Part shown: positions 23,244-33,925 of the stretch, in pieces | How the letters are laid out: each line of letters opens with the position of its first letter | How positions within the stretch are numbered: the first letter of the stretch is position 1 | DNA from: Trichoplusia ni | Taxonomy: Eukaryota > Arthropoda > Insecta > Lepidoptera > Noctuidae | Direction of reading: 5' to 3' | Assembly: GCF_003590095.1 (NCBI RefSeq) | Contig: NC_039500.1 | Location: 806,001-870,000 of the forward strand | DNA length: 64,000 nt | Translations under genes and position numbers: made by a program | Notes under the pieces: model-generated | Database searches by the model: none | Told to the model about the DNA's origin: nothing | The model's input: only the letters and a program-made list of their open reading frames with translations

Positions 23244-23578
23244 CATCGTCGGCCTATCCAATCTAACCGGATTCAGCTAAGCACCAGTGTTTTACAAGGA
23301 GCGACTGTCTATCTGACCTCCTCAACCCAGTTCCCTGGGCAGCACGATACCCCTTGGTTAGACTGGTTGTCAGACTTTTCAAGCTTCTGACTACCTGTTA
23401 CGACTGTCAAAGATGTAGGAATAACAGCAGCCCACAATTTAACGTGCCTTCCGAAACACGAAGGAACTCGTTATGACAAAGATGGTCACTTATGTACGGA
23501 CCAACTGCGTCAAGCGTATTTTAACCTTTGATCAATTCACTTATGTGATTATAGCTTAGCCACGAGCTCCTCCAAAAC
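23244..23578 (-). mobile_element. SINE-5S, full length
   Basis: Read on the minus strand it starts 'ggagctcgtggctaagctat' and still shows the 5S-like head, drifted ('gatcaaaggttaaaatacgc', then 'ttggtccgtacataagtgac'). The body 'ggaaggcacgttaaattgtg', 'ctgacaaccagtctaacca' and 'ctgggttgaggaggtcag' is intact. It ends near 'taggccgacgatg'. No target duplication was found. Confidence 0.8.
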
Positions 23579-24338
23579 CGACCGACACAAGCATTAAATC
23601 ACTTAGCACTCGAATCGATTAAAAAGAAGTGTAATAATAATACCTAATGAAAAATGCTTTCAAACAGGGTGACATCATTTATAACTGGACGTTGTCTCAT
23701 GTAATGTTTACAAAATTATGAGCTGTTAGTAGTGAAAAAGTTTCCGGTACGTTCATTATTTGTTGAAAACATTGTTTTATGAGTTTACACTTTTACTGCA
23801 GTTTGTAGTGTAAAAACCTTTTAACAGTATTTTTTTCTAAAACGTATGCATTTGTTTATTTTTGTGCAAATAATATCGTAAAAATGTCTCATTACGTACT
23901 TCAGAGTTGATTTTCTATACGTAGCTTTCAGAAGCGGGTCTTTTCTGTTCAAACAATCAATAAAAACAGCTTATGCCCAGAGCTTGGTGTTACCAACCAT
24001 ATCAAATTTAATCAAAATCGGCTGAGCGGTTTAGCCGTAAAATCTTGACATTTCACATTTGTACATTCAGAATCTTACCACGCCTATAGATTACTTAGTC
24101 CCCTGTGCCGTGTTTACCATATTCTCAAGGTGTATGCAGCATAACCTTATGGTATATTCAGGGCAATTTGTACCGTAGTAAATCTTGGCCTAAATCTATA
24201 GTGTTACGATTATAAATAAACCATCAATACCGCTGTTGGGAACAATAACAATGTCACTATTCCTATCAAAATATAAACCACATTTAAATATGCGATGTAC
24301 TATGAATTATATTATTGTTGTTCAGGTTGTCTAAAAAT
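23579..24338. other. Unassigned stretch
   Basis: The stretch at 23990-24040 ('accatatcaaatttaatcaa', 'aatcggctgagcggttta') resembles short conserved tracts common in moth repeats; not assigned. Confidence 0.4.
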
Positions 24339-24436
24339 GAAGCCCTGTTGATGAGGCCCCACTATCTGTCCGTCCGTCACCAGACTGTATGTCATGACCG
24401 ATAGTTGACATTTACGTAGACGATGTATTTCTGCTG
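24339..24436 (-). mobile_element. Retroposon F fragment, inverted
   Basis: The reverse complement shows 'acatcgtctacgtaaatgtc', 'ggtcatgacatacagtctgg' and 'tgacggacggacagatag', the family's central module. Confidence 0.7.
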
Positions 24437-25511
24437 ATTAACTAGGAAAAAGTTTAACTCAATATATGTTCATTTACGCTAAGTAACATATCAAAACCTA
24501 CTGATTTATATTGGAACAATGTTAACAAAAATTACATTATTATTGGGTCAAGTAATTATCGCTATTCTACTCTTAATAATGATAGGAACAAAAACGAAAT
24601 GAATATAGCACTTAAAACCCATTGTTTTCAAGAACAATGTAGCTAAAGTAAATAATGATTTGTAGGAATGATTTATTGTTTTTCAGCTAAGTGGACACAG
24701 TAAAACCTTTTTGATGGACGTTTCATTCGAGTTAGCTTTTTATATAAAGTAATTGTATTTTGTTGCTTGTTCATGAATGAGGTTTTTAATTTTGTTTTTA
24801 TTTTACGTGCTACATTTTTGGCCAAAGTTTTGTTCATATCGTGGTCAGTTAGTAAAAGTATTTTTTGTTATGATTCAATTGTTTTATTTCGCGTATTTAT
24901 CCGTCTGTGTCACCCGTGTCACCTCATGAGTGACAGGCAGAAATATTAATGAAAATATGTATAGAATTTATATAGTATATTTTTTCTCATCTAAAACAAA
25001 AATCTTAACTTTAATTATTATTGTATCTTGTCTCTTGATACCTGAGATAGCTTATTCCAGCCTTAATGGACTGGATGACGTAACTCGATAATTCAGATCA
25101 ATTAATTACTCACTCCTAGGTTATTAATGGCAATATACCCTTGGTACTATTGATTGCTTTAGATATAGAAGAGGTTTTGGAACTATGTTCACGAAGGAAG
25201 GGTGAAGGGAGGGTGAAGAACATCGTTCCTAGGTCCTAAAAAGTCGGAATTAAAAATAATAATAATAAACGTTAAGTAAGTATATAAGATTGACCGTTGA
25301 CTGCATGGATGTTAAAAGAGACGCTAACTGCAACAGTCTTAAATTTCAATTTTAATATAATTTAAGTGAAAATGTTAGATGCTGAAATAGTTTATTTAGG
25401 GCTACTCAATAACACACTCGTACCTAAATAATAAAAACCTTAACTACAGCGTGTCAAGAAAAAAATTCTAGTACTTTCAAGAAGATGTAATAATAATAGT
25501 ATAGAAATTTA
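24437..25511. other. Unassigned stretch
   Basis: Only a short GGGTGAAG duplication at 25198-25218 stands out. Confidence 0.45.
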
Positions 25512-25557
25512 CTTTTAGCCACCATTAAGAAATTTTTCTTAATGGTGGCTAAAAGTC
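25512..25557. repeat. Perfect 22-bp inverted repeat, 2-nt spacer
   Basis: The left arm 25512-25533 begins acttttagccaccattaag. The right arm 25536-25557 is its exact reverse complement; the spacer is TT. As RNA or extruded DNA it would form a long stem with a tiny loop. It does not belong to any repeat family seen in the window. Confidence 0.95.
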
Positions 25558-25730
25558 GTCTAAATCAGATCATTGCCCAACATAACGCAAAAGAATGTTG
25601 TCATCCTAAAATTCATCTCCTGGATTCAGTGCAAATTAAAACTGAAAACCGAAAAGCTTTTTCCAGTTTTTCAAAGGAGTTCGGAATACCCCAAAAACGC
25701 TCAATGTTTCATAGATCACTGGGTTTTTGA
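25542..25730 (+). CDS. Unrecognised 62-codon open frame
   Basis: The ATG lies inside the right arm of the palindrome at 25512-25557. The predicted protein is basic and Ser/Lys-rich. Near the C-terminus it reads KEFGIPQKRSMFHRSLGF, faintly like the FGIP-xx-TL turn of psq-type helix-turn-helix domains in pogo-class transposases, but the rest of such a domain is absent. The frame may be a decayed transposase scrap or chance. I see no promoter or splice sites that support expression. Confidence 0.15.
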   Translation: MVAKSRLNQIIAQHNAKECCHPKIHLLDSVQIKTENRKAFSSFSKEFGIPQKRSMFHRSLGF

Positions 25731-25810
25731 AACAGGAGTCCTTTAACACGCGATGGTTTTACCTGCCTCAGGAACTAGGCACAAATCCTCTGCAAATCCG
25801 AATGGATGGC

Positions 25811-25833
25811 CACCCTGTATGACGTACAGGGTG
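25811..25833. repeat. Hairpin, 9-bp stem
   Basis: Arms caccctgta and tacagggtg are perfect, with the loop tgacg. Such CACCCTGTA ends occur in TIRs of some DNA transposons, but no partner end was found. Confidence 0.6.
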
Positions 25834-26512
25834 TTGTTTTCCCTGTGAAAATGGAGCCAGGTTTTAGTCCCGGGACAAAAATGTCTTGTGTTTTTTCTTT
25901 GCGTTTTATAATTCATGTTTGTTGGAAAGTTGGGTGAACTTTAAAAGGTAGGTGAGTAGAGTATGGTTATTTATGCTTTTATCATTTTGTAGCATGTTCA
26001 TTATTATTTAGTTTTAGAACAGTTTATATAATTTCTCGCGTTTGTTTGTGAATCTGTGTTAACTGTATAATAATGCCTTTCAATATTCAAATGTGCAACA
26101 TTCATATCATAAATAAATTACATAGAACTGACATGCAACATTGTATTTTGTCACAAATACAACATCATAAATTGAATCTAGTCCAGGATCCAACTTCACA
26201 TATTCACGTCAAGTTTGAGAAAATTACTACTAAATTAAAACTAGATTACCACAAAGTCGGGATAAATATGTACTGAATCCAATTTCCTGTTCAAATACAA
26301 ATACAGTATTTTATTTTTTGTACAGATTGGATTTCAAATCGCAAAATGTGAAAAAAAAATACGTTGGTTGTGAGATTATGTAACCAAAAAAAAAATAAGT
26401 TCCTGCTCGAAATCATTCATGTTCGCTTTCTGTATCGCTTCATAAGCAATCAAGTCACCAGCAAAAAATCAGTCTAAGTGATTAGATCTTGGTCTATATT
26501 TCACAAATTATT
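25834..26512. other. Unassigned stretch
   Basis: A 67-codon plus-strand frame (26073-26276) shows no domain. Confidence 0.4.
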
Positions 26513-26610
26513 CGGCACGTGCTGGTGTTGGCACGCGCGGCCATTACTATTAATATCAGCTTCCAAATAAACACGCTTGCATGTTGACCACGTGTGCCGC
26601 TATTTTAATG
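26513..26610. promoter_or_regulatory. Candidate regulatory island with two CACGTG E-boxes
   Basis: The palindrome GCACGTGC (26515-26522) and a second CACGTG (26589-26594) lie 74 bp apart in a CpG-containing unique segment ('ttggcacgcgcggccat'). CACGTG is the site of Myc/Max- and CLOCK/CYCLE-type bHLH factors. That these sites are used is inference. Confidence 0.25.
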
Positions 26611-26896
26611 AGACTACCTTCAATAATATGACGCTGTCCATTTGTTGTAATAGCTATTGTACTAGAACGACTAGTTCTGACCACATTTGAGTAAGAATTT
26701 AGGGAGATACCAATAACTACGCATCAATTATAGGCAATATCCATGAAATATATTGGACTTGGTTATGAATATGAATATGCCTGGCGCGAAGTTGGAGAAT
26801 TTCTTCATAATTAATTAAGCGGTTTTATGTAAATTAAGTCACCCCATGTTGTCCTTTTTTATAATAATATCTGCAACGATTGTGTTTTTGCATAAA

Positions 26897-27160
26897 TTAA
26901 TAAAGTACCAAGATGATGAAACCTACTGACGAAAAACAAATTTTATAAGATTTAAATATTAATCTCGAATCTCTAAATATCACACAAAATTGTCGCCTAT
27001 ATCTTTGAAATAACATTTTCCTATCATAACAGCGTGTTGAAAATTTCATCAATATTCTTATTTCTTTGTATGATATTTCGTCAAAGGATAGTTTCGTCGT
27101 ATTTCCCTGGAGTACGCCGTGCTTTACCGAGTCAAAGGCTTTAGTGAAGTCCAAAGGTCA
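26897..27160 (-). pseudogene. Reverse-transcriptase relic, KAFDSV block
   Basis: The minus strand encodes LDFTKAFDSVKHG just after a stop, starting at about 27154. That matches the (D/I)(F/Y)xKAFDxVxH block of non-LTR reverse transcriptases (RT domain A, which carries one catalytic Asp). Downstream residues do not follow any RT closely, and no YADD block is visible. The open part ends after about 85 codons. It is probably an eroded LINE piece. Confidence 0.4.
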
Positions 27161-29159
27161 CAATGGGCTTCATACACGTAAACCAATCCGGACTTTAGAT
27201 TTGTTGAGTTGAGACCAGGAGTTCCTAACTAACTTACGTTTAGTTCTCAAGACAATTGGTTCAAGTTCTCAAATAATTATAACAACTACCAACCAGCGAA
27301 GAGATAATAATAATTATGTTTTGCAATTTCAGATAGAACTACTGAAGTATGTATTATGTATGTGTATTATGGCACAAACAAATTTGACTGAAGGATGTCG
27401 ACTTTCTTATGAAATATACAGAAATCATGATTCTATTCATTAAGCATTTTATGTCGCCATCATTGCTCATATTTTGAGGGGCTTAAAATATGCGAAAGTT
27501 AGTTGATTAAATTTGTAGGAAATACAATTGCAGGCAAAGAGTTTGTGGTTTTGACGTAAGTATTTCTTTGGTAGTACTTGTTCACAAAAGTAAACGTTCT
27601 AAAATACCTCTGAACCTGTGTACTGCATCTAAAGTAGGTAATTAAAAAGATAATCGGTTTCAATACATTAGGACAGCCAGGTCCCTGTCCTCACCAATGC
27701 CACCAAATACGGCGAAAGAAAATGTCCTGACAAATCCAACACTACTGAAATCCTTCAGAAGCGTGTTAAGCTAACCCAGAGGCACAAGATTGTGCATTAA
27801 CCTTTAGAAAATCAACAAAAAATCGAAACTACAAAACAATCGACAATGCTAAATGATTTTATTCCAAACATAATTATATTAAAATCTAAATACACATAGC
27901 CTTACTCCTTATACAATACCTAGAGTTTCTACTATAAAGCTACTTTTTGAACGAGGTTACACACACTAACCTAGAAAGACGAAGTAACACATTGCGGGCT
28001 ATGAAAAGCGCCTGTTTCACATCAGCTCACGACGAAAGGGCACTGAATGATAGCGTTGATATGAAAGCTAGCTTGTAGACTTTATTGAGGTTGTTACCAG
28101 TAGGTGTGACTGTCATTGGTTCGAAATTCCAAGGTTAAAATCTGAACCCTTTTTTAAAGGCTCCGCTGTGTGTCACCAGAATCAAAGCTGTAAATGTCTG
28201 TGCCATGTGTTTCTGATAAAGATTTTTTTTGATATGTATAAGATCAGGAATTATTTAATTACGGATTAGGCTATAAATTATTATACCACATTATAATTAT
28301 ATCAGGTAATATTATTTTAAGGTTGTACGTGTAAACGTATTGAATTTTACTTCAGAAGAATTAGTAAAATATTATTATATTATTCATTTTGAAATAATTA
28401 GGTGCTCTTAATACCGCTTGCAAAATGTTTAAATTTTCAAATAAAACAAATTTATTCCAAAACTTTAAAAAACATATTAATTTCTTGCATTTGATTTACA
28501 TCTTTTTGCGGCTACAATAGTTACCTAGATTCATGTGTGCAATATAACTCTCACCAATATTCCATTCTGCCTCTTAGTTAAAAATAATTGGTAGGATCGT
28601 TCTCTAATTAGTTTTAACAATGTATTTTTACAATTGTTGCTTTTTTTCGAGAGCTCTGTACGTCGTGAAAATAATTAAAGTGTCAAGAACTATTCGTATA
28701 AGATTTACGCTTACGTGTCGGTATGAGGAAATGCAATTAGTGGTGCTGCAATGAGAATATTTGTCGCGTCATTGTGTTATTATTTACTCGTAAACTAACC
28801 AAGTTTATTACTAAGAAATGTTGATGGAGCATCTTGTGGATATGTTTCAAGTGAAAATGCTAAGTGTTGAATAATTGTCATTTATAATGACAATTTGTGA
28901 AAAGATGTATTTTTGCTGCTGTTTTACCAAAATAAAAATAAATAAAGATAAAGGTTATGCAACGTTGTTAACCGGTTGACCGGATTTTTTTTATTTCATT
29001 AGTTATCAAAAATTGTGTCTAATAATTATGATCTAAGAGACACATTAACTGAAACATGTAACTGCTTATTTTCCTCTATTGTTTCCTCTTTTAATATGAA
29101 CATTTAAAGACCCTTAAATGGTAAATTCAAAAACAACAACAATTCGAAAGGTAACTTAA
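27161..29159. other. Unassigned 2-kb stretch
   Basis: A 9-bp stem (aattgtcat / atgacaatt, loop ttata) lies at 28873-28895. No gene or repeat family was recognised. Confidence 0.45.
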
Positions 29160-29530
29160 TTTAGCGAAAAAATCCCAAGCGTAGTCCCCTACCCGCCGTC
29201 GTTCAAACCGGTGTCAGGTGTCAACTTATTTTGACAATACTTCATTATTCCCACTCAAATAACATTGTCAACGTTATTTTGATAGACGTTAATAAACACT
29301 GCTTCATTCAAATTAATTCCCATTTAACTGTTGTCATTCGAATTACTTATTTACGTCAATCAAAACACGGCCATTAATATTTCCACAGCCAAAAATGATA
29401 GCAGACAGAACAGTGCCAATTATTGCAATTTCTAACTGCGTAATTTTTCGGGCCGTCAGAAAGGGCAATACGCCAAAATGGCGGACAAGCGGGCTCTGCA
29501 TCTGACAGGCACAAATCGTTCATTTTTAGT
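29160..29530. promoter_or_regulatory. Candidate regulatory/promoter island
   Basis: This is a unique, non-repeat segment with higher GC at both ends. It holds CAAAATGGCGG at 29474-29484, an excellent YY1/Pleiohomeotic-type motif, which in animals sits just downstream of some start sites and in fly Polycomb elements. Repeated TGACA/TGTCA and TTGTCAACGTTATTTTGA-type half-sites occur at 29225-29285. A 68-codon plus-strand frame with unknown product starts at 29559. Function is inferred from motifs only. Confidence 0.3.
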
Positions 29531-29558
29531 GAGGAAATTCTAAAAGGAGTCATTTACA

Positions 29559-29765
29559 ATGTTCTTTTTATTATCTAGAGCGATTCTGGACGACTGTGAC
29601 CCATTAATAACGGACAAAAGACAGGCTTTCGGTTGCTCGACAAATTCCCCGGACAACAGCGAACACCTCATTATTTTCAATGAAGACGAGAATCTCAGTT
29701 TTTTTATTTCGTCATTCATTAATTATTACGATCGTACTTTGGAAAGGGTTTTTGCCTCGCTTTGA
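29559..29765 (+). CDS. Unrecognised 68-codon open frame
   Basis: It begins MFFLLSRAILDDCDPLI and ends in a Leu/Phe-rich stretch. No domain is recognised. It is listed only because it follows the promoter-like island at 29160-29530 by about 30 nt. A chance frame is more likely than a gene. Confidence 0.12.
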   Translation: MFFLLSRAILDDCDPLITDKRQAFGCSTNSPDNSEHLIIFNEDENLSFFISSFINYYDRTLERVFASL

Positions 29766-30040
29766 GCATTTTTTCGTGTTGCTCGCAACTCAAGTCGTTA
29801 CTAAGTGGTATAATAATAAATATTGTTAATTTTTAAATTAGAAGCAGACTTAATTATCTCTTTTGAATGTGAGAACTTTATTCTCGTAAAAGCTGTAGCT
29901 GTAGCAGTCAAATAAATACAAGTAAAGTCTGGACGTAAATACTAGTTAAACTTAGGGCTTTGAATTCTCCGTTCCTGAAATTAATTAATTAATAACGACG
30001 ATTTATTGAGTAGTTTCTTTTTGTTCTACTGTTGCACTAA
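29766..30040. other. Unassigned AT-rich stretch
   Basis: No feature recognised. Confidence 0.45.
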
Positions 30041-30232
30041 GGAATTTTATCCTTGTGTCGCGGGGGGTTTTTCAAACATTTAAGTCACAAGCACAAAGAC
30101 ACCCAGACTCAGGACGTATTTGTAAGTTATTACGTATTTGTTAATTATACAAACGCTTGTGATAAGCGGGGATTGAACCTGTGACACGAAGCGCACAGTG
30201 AGTTTAGCGTGCCACCAACCATGAGCCTATAG
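30041..30232 (-). mobile_element. SINE-B copy
   Basis: The minus strand shows B box 'aggttcaatccccgcttat', then 'cacaagcgtttgtataatta', 'ctgagtctgggtgtctttgt' and 'gacttaaatgtttgaaaaac'. It ends near 'cgcgacacaaggataaaat'. A short 'tacgtatttgt' repeat (30113-30140) shows a small internal duplication. Confidence 0.8.
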
Positions 30233-30444
30233 GTCTAGTCACATTATAATAGTTGTGTCTATCCCTACTGCTCCTCCTCGTTAGCTTCTCAATATTAAAT
30301 ATAAGAAAACACTTCTGAAACAATCCAATATACTTATTTGAATCAAAAGTAATATCTTTGTTAAAACCATTCGATTATTTTGAGGTTCGGTACCCACAAA
30401 TTAATGAAGAGGATAATATATGTAAAAATAGTTGCTTAACCACG

Positions 30445-30690
30445 ATCTTTGTGAAAACTTCAACTTTCCAGCTATCACCTATAATGAGGTACAGCCTGGT
30501 GATATATAAAGGGTGGCTCAGAGATACGATTAAGTTTTTACCATTTGGGTAACAAATCCTAAAAACTCTTAAAAAATTCATGTATTAATGCTGCCGTGCT
30601 AAGAAAAGACTGAGACCGAGGTCTTATTTCCATCTGACATCAAAATAACACCTTCACGTAATCTACAGTAACCATTTATGATACAGCTTA
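30445..30690 (+). mobile_element. Retroposon F fragments
   Basis: Two partial modules are present: 'gtgaaaacttcaactttcc' with 'gaggtacagcctggtgat' at 30447-30505, and 'agtaaccatttatgatacag' at 30668-30688. Confidence 0.55.
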
Positions 30691-31174
30691 TTAGATTCTA
30701 TTATGTAGGATTGCAGGATTAACCGCGGTTGGCAACACGCCGACGTTGTCTCGAACAATGAGCCAAGTTTATGATCTTACGTGCTTCCCCATTTTGAGAG
30801 CTTAAACCTCCGAAAATTGATATACCTCAGAGAGGATTCAAACAATGCTAGAAACTTAAGATAAGTTTTAGGTAATTGTACTATCTTACTCTGTTTAAAT
30901 CATGCGTAGAAATTCAAAGTTGAATCCTTGAAATTTAGATACAATACGTAAAGGGAATTTAAAGGATAAGCCGTGGTTGCTTGACTTCACTTGCAAGATA
31001 TAATAACTTAGTTGAAACTTGGCTTGACACACTGCCGTGCCTCTATTTATGGGATATCAGGACTCAAGTTTAACACTTTATATAGCCGCCTGTTATTCTG
31101 TTCTAGTGGTTTACTGACTGAAAATGATAATAATATTATGGAACTAACTTACTTGAAAAGAGTATTTATTTGAC
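30691..31174. other. Unassigned stretch
   Basis: No feature recognised. Confidence 0.45.
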
Positions 31175-31177
31175 TAA

Positions 31178-31315
31178 GGCCCGATTTTTAAATCGTCAGA
31201 GAACTTTTATCTGAGGGATAAATATGGCCGTTTGACACATTTTCTATACAAAAGCTGTCAAAACGTCAAACTTATTCGTCGAATAAAAGTTATCAGGCGA
31301 TTGAAAAATCGGCCC
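31178..31315. mobile_element. Harbinger-like MITE
   Basis: The 138-bp element has imperfect inverted ends: GGCCCGATTTTTAAATCG at the left and cgattgaaaaatcggcc(c) at the right. These are followed inward by 'aacttttatctga' versus 'aataaaagttatcagg'. TAA flanks both sides (31175-31177, 31316-31318), matching the 3-bp TWA/TAA targets of PIF/Harbinger elements. It has no coding. Confidence 0.75.
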
Positions 31316-31318
31316 TAA

Positions 31319-31740
31319 ATCTAAAAATAAAAATCTGTATAGTCCGTCATACTGATTGCCTAAAAATATTGAAAACGTATTTCTTTTTATATTTTAATAC
31401 ATCACTAAAAAGTAAGGCAGGAAAAAAGCACTTAATTTAGACCATATTTTTGAGGTTCTGAGCTACCTTTGAGTAAAATAAGGTAGTATAACAATGAAAG
31501 GCTGAATAAAGACCTGCATTGCGTTTAGCCATATTTGGAAGGCGACAAAGGCGTACCTTTGTGAAATGGGCACCAATGCATTGAATAGGAGAACATACCT
31601 GCGGTGCTTTTGTGTGAATTAAGGATGAACTAACACAAATATATACGAATGTAAAGGTATTTTTTAGTAATTATTTAATTTGAAGAATTTATTGACGATG
31701 TCAAAAGTGATGCGATGTTTTATATGATTGTAGTTATTTA
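31319..31740. other. Unassigned stretch
   Basis: No feature recognised. Confidence 0.45.
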
Positions 31741-31840
31741 TCATCATCATCAACAGCCCATCTCAATCCACTGCTGGATATAGGCTGCTCCTATTGAACG
31801 CCACCGAGCTTGATTTTCGGTGCCCACGAATTATGATTTT
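31741..31840 (+). repeat. Repeat G copy with (TCA)n start
   Basis: After 'tcatcatcatcaacagccc' it has 'ccactgctggatataggctg' and 'aacgccaccgagcttgattt', a common moth repeat end. Confidence 0.55.
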
Positions 31841-31867
31841 TTTTTAACGACTAACACACTAAAGAGT

Positions 31868-31982
31868 ATTTAATATTCATTCAAGTCGCATTACCCACAA
31901 TCAGAAAAAAGCATTTATGGATTACACACGTGCTTGATATACGCGGGGATCGAACTCGCTGCACGAAGCCCACTTTGGGTAA
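31868..31982 (-). mobile_element. SINE-B fragment
   Basis: The minus strand has B box 'gagttcgatccccgcg' (31945-31960) and 'tatcaagcacgtgtgtaat'. The 3' part is shortened to 'gcgacttgaatgaat'. Confidence 0.7.
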
Positions 31983-32359
31983 TATTTATATTATCTAATG
32001 ACTCTCCAGGACAGTCTTGTCCTTTTTGCATATACATTTTATTCTTAACCTTACTTTCAACTCGCCAATTTCTGTCATACAAACTGTTAACAGTCCAATA
32101 CTTCGCGCTTCACACCAGCGAAGCCTCTGAATGGGATATATAGGGCCTATAGGTACTGTAAAGCTAGACTAGGCCATAAAGTAGGTCGGCACGAGGGAAT
32201 TCCGGGCGTGCGTAGCATCGACGTTCATTAGTCACAATCCACCATCTTTTGTTCCCATCCACTCATTTTTTATTCCTCTTTTCGACGTTCGAGAGGGTTA
32301 AAATGTGTTTCAGTTGCTGTTACTAAGTGGTACAACGAAGTTTCTTTGTAAATACTACG
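31983..32359. other. Unassigned stretch
   Basis: No feature recognised. Confidence 0.45.
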
Positions 32360-32561
32360 TCCTAATAATATTATCAACGCAAAAGTTTGTGTGTTGAAGT
32401 ATGGATGTTTGTTCGTCTTTCACGCAAAAACCAATGAACGGGTTTAAACAAAATTTGGTACGCGGGTAGTTTTTAACCATAGGGATAGTTATTATCAGGA
32501 TTTTATGTTTCGGTCGGATCATTTTCAATTTCTAGCGAGCGGACCCGCGGGAAACAGCTAG
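32360..32561 (+). mobile_element. Helitron-2 (different family)
   Basis: 202 bp, 5' TC in 'tcctaataatattatcaacg', 3' 'gcgggaaacagCTAG' followed by T. Internal marks are 'aaaagtttgtgtgttgaagt', 'cacgcaaaaaccaatgaacg' and 'gcggacccgcggg'. It shares only the terminal motif with Helitron-1, so it is a separate non-autonomous family using similar machinery. Confidence 0.82.
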
Positions 32562-32706
32562 TATTATCAAATCGAAACAACAGTCCTGCTGATTGTTGTA
32601 TTCCATGTTTAAGTATCACACTTTTTTTAAAAGAGTAAAGTATTGAAATAAAGATATCCCTGTATAATACACTGTACACATTGGAATCTCTTAGAAAAAT
32701 AAATTA

Positions 32707-32880
32707 TAATTATTCAAATTAAGAATTTACGTTTTCAGCCGCCAGACATATTATTGAGTTTACATAAAATATTAAATTATTTAAATTTAGTAAGACGAAA
32801 TATTTGCATTAAAATTAAAACCATAAATTTAAAGCATTAGTTTTATCATTTATTTTAATTGATGAATAGTATTAAATTAC
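32707..32880 (+). repeat. Direct duplication, unit 1
   Basis: It aligns with 33699-33850. Shared blocks are 'attattcaaatt', 'gccagacacatt'/'gccagacatattattgag', 'cttacataaaatat', 'cttagtaaacgaaatatttgc' type sequence and 'attagt(g/t)ttatcattt'. Identity is about 70-75% by eye over 150 bp. Confidence 0.75.
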
Positions 32881-33169
32881 ATTTTCTAAGAAATTTTGTT
32901 CTTTTTTTTAACATAAAGCAATCAGCAGTTTTAGTAAGAAAACCCCTGATTTTTATATAAAAAAAAAATATAACAAAATTAGGACATTTTTTAAAACATG
33001 TCATGCCTGAGATGATGGCAGTAATTCAACAAACGTGGTCAATTTTTTCACTAAACAAATTGCAAACTTTAGTCACATTGGACCCTCGTTCCGTAACACA
33101 GGGTACAAAATAACAAAATCGTTAATAACTTCCTACATACTACCTAGACTGTAAATTGAAACAATCTGC

Positions 33170-33255
33170 ACCCAATCAGTGCTTGTCGATGCCGCACGAG
33201 GGACCGCTCACGTCGCCTCGCCCGCTACAGGCTCACACTAAATTAGACATTCAGC
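33170..33255. promoter_or_regulatory. CpG-rich unique island
   Basis: The segment 'gatgccgcacgagggaccgc' to 'cgcctcgcccgctacaggct' is one of the few CpG-dense spots in this AT-rich DNA, with a CCAAT at 33172. It sits between the two duplication units but is itself single. A regulatory role is speculative. Confidence 0.25.
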
Positions 33256-33698
33256 TTCGTACAAATACAAACATCTTGTTGCTATAAACGAAAATAAATT
33301 AAAAGTTATATAAATTTTTGTATTTATTTGAAAAAAAAAAACATGATTTTAAATTCCTTGTCAAAGGTGATTTTTTGTTTTTACTGTTTTTTGTATTCGA
33401 ATTTATCCTCATGAAACTAAGTTAAATTCTGCTTATTGACGTAACGTAAGCATGCACGCATGCACACACACACATGAAAAATGCAAATCATCATTTATAT
33501 TGTAGTACCTACAGCAAAAAATGAAGTAGAATAATTATAATAGGTACTTGCAAACATACCATTTTCTATTAAAGCATTTAATAAGAACCACATTTTCATT
33601 CAAATGTAAAAACAAATATTATCTTTTGAATTTACTTAAAATCATCTTCTCAATTTAATTTTACTTCAATAAATTTTAGAACGCTAAATATTTTAGAT
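33256..33698. other. Unassigned; short CA/GCATGCA tract
   Basis: A small 'gcatgcacgcatgcacacac' simple-sequence tract lies at 33449-33473. Confidence 0.5.
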
Positions 33699-33850
33699 CA
33701 TTATTCAAATTTAGAACTTACATTCAGAAGCCAGACACATTGAGCTTACATAAAATATAGAAACTTAGTAAACGAAATATTTGCTTTTATAATATTTAAA
33801 ACCACAATTTTGAAGTATTAGTGTTATCATTTTTATAATTATTATGGGTG
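33699..33850 (+). repeat. Direct duplication, unit 2
   Basis: This is the partner of 32707-32880, with the same orientation and block order and about 1 kb between starts. Confidence 0.75.
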
Positions 33851-33925
33851 TATAGCATATAGGTTTTCTGATAAATTTGAGTATTAAAGGTTACATCTAC
33901 AGAAACTCACACACATTTTGTTTTT

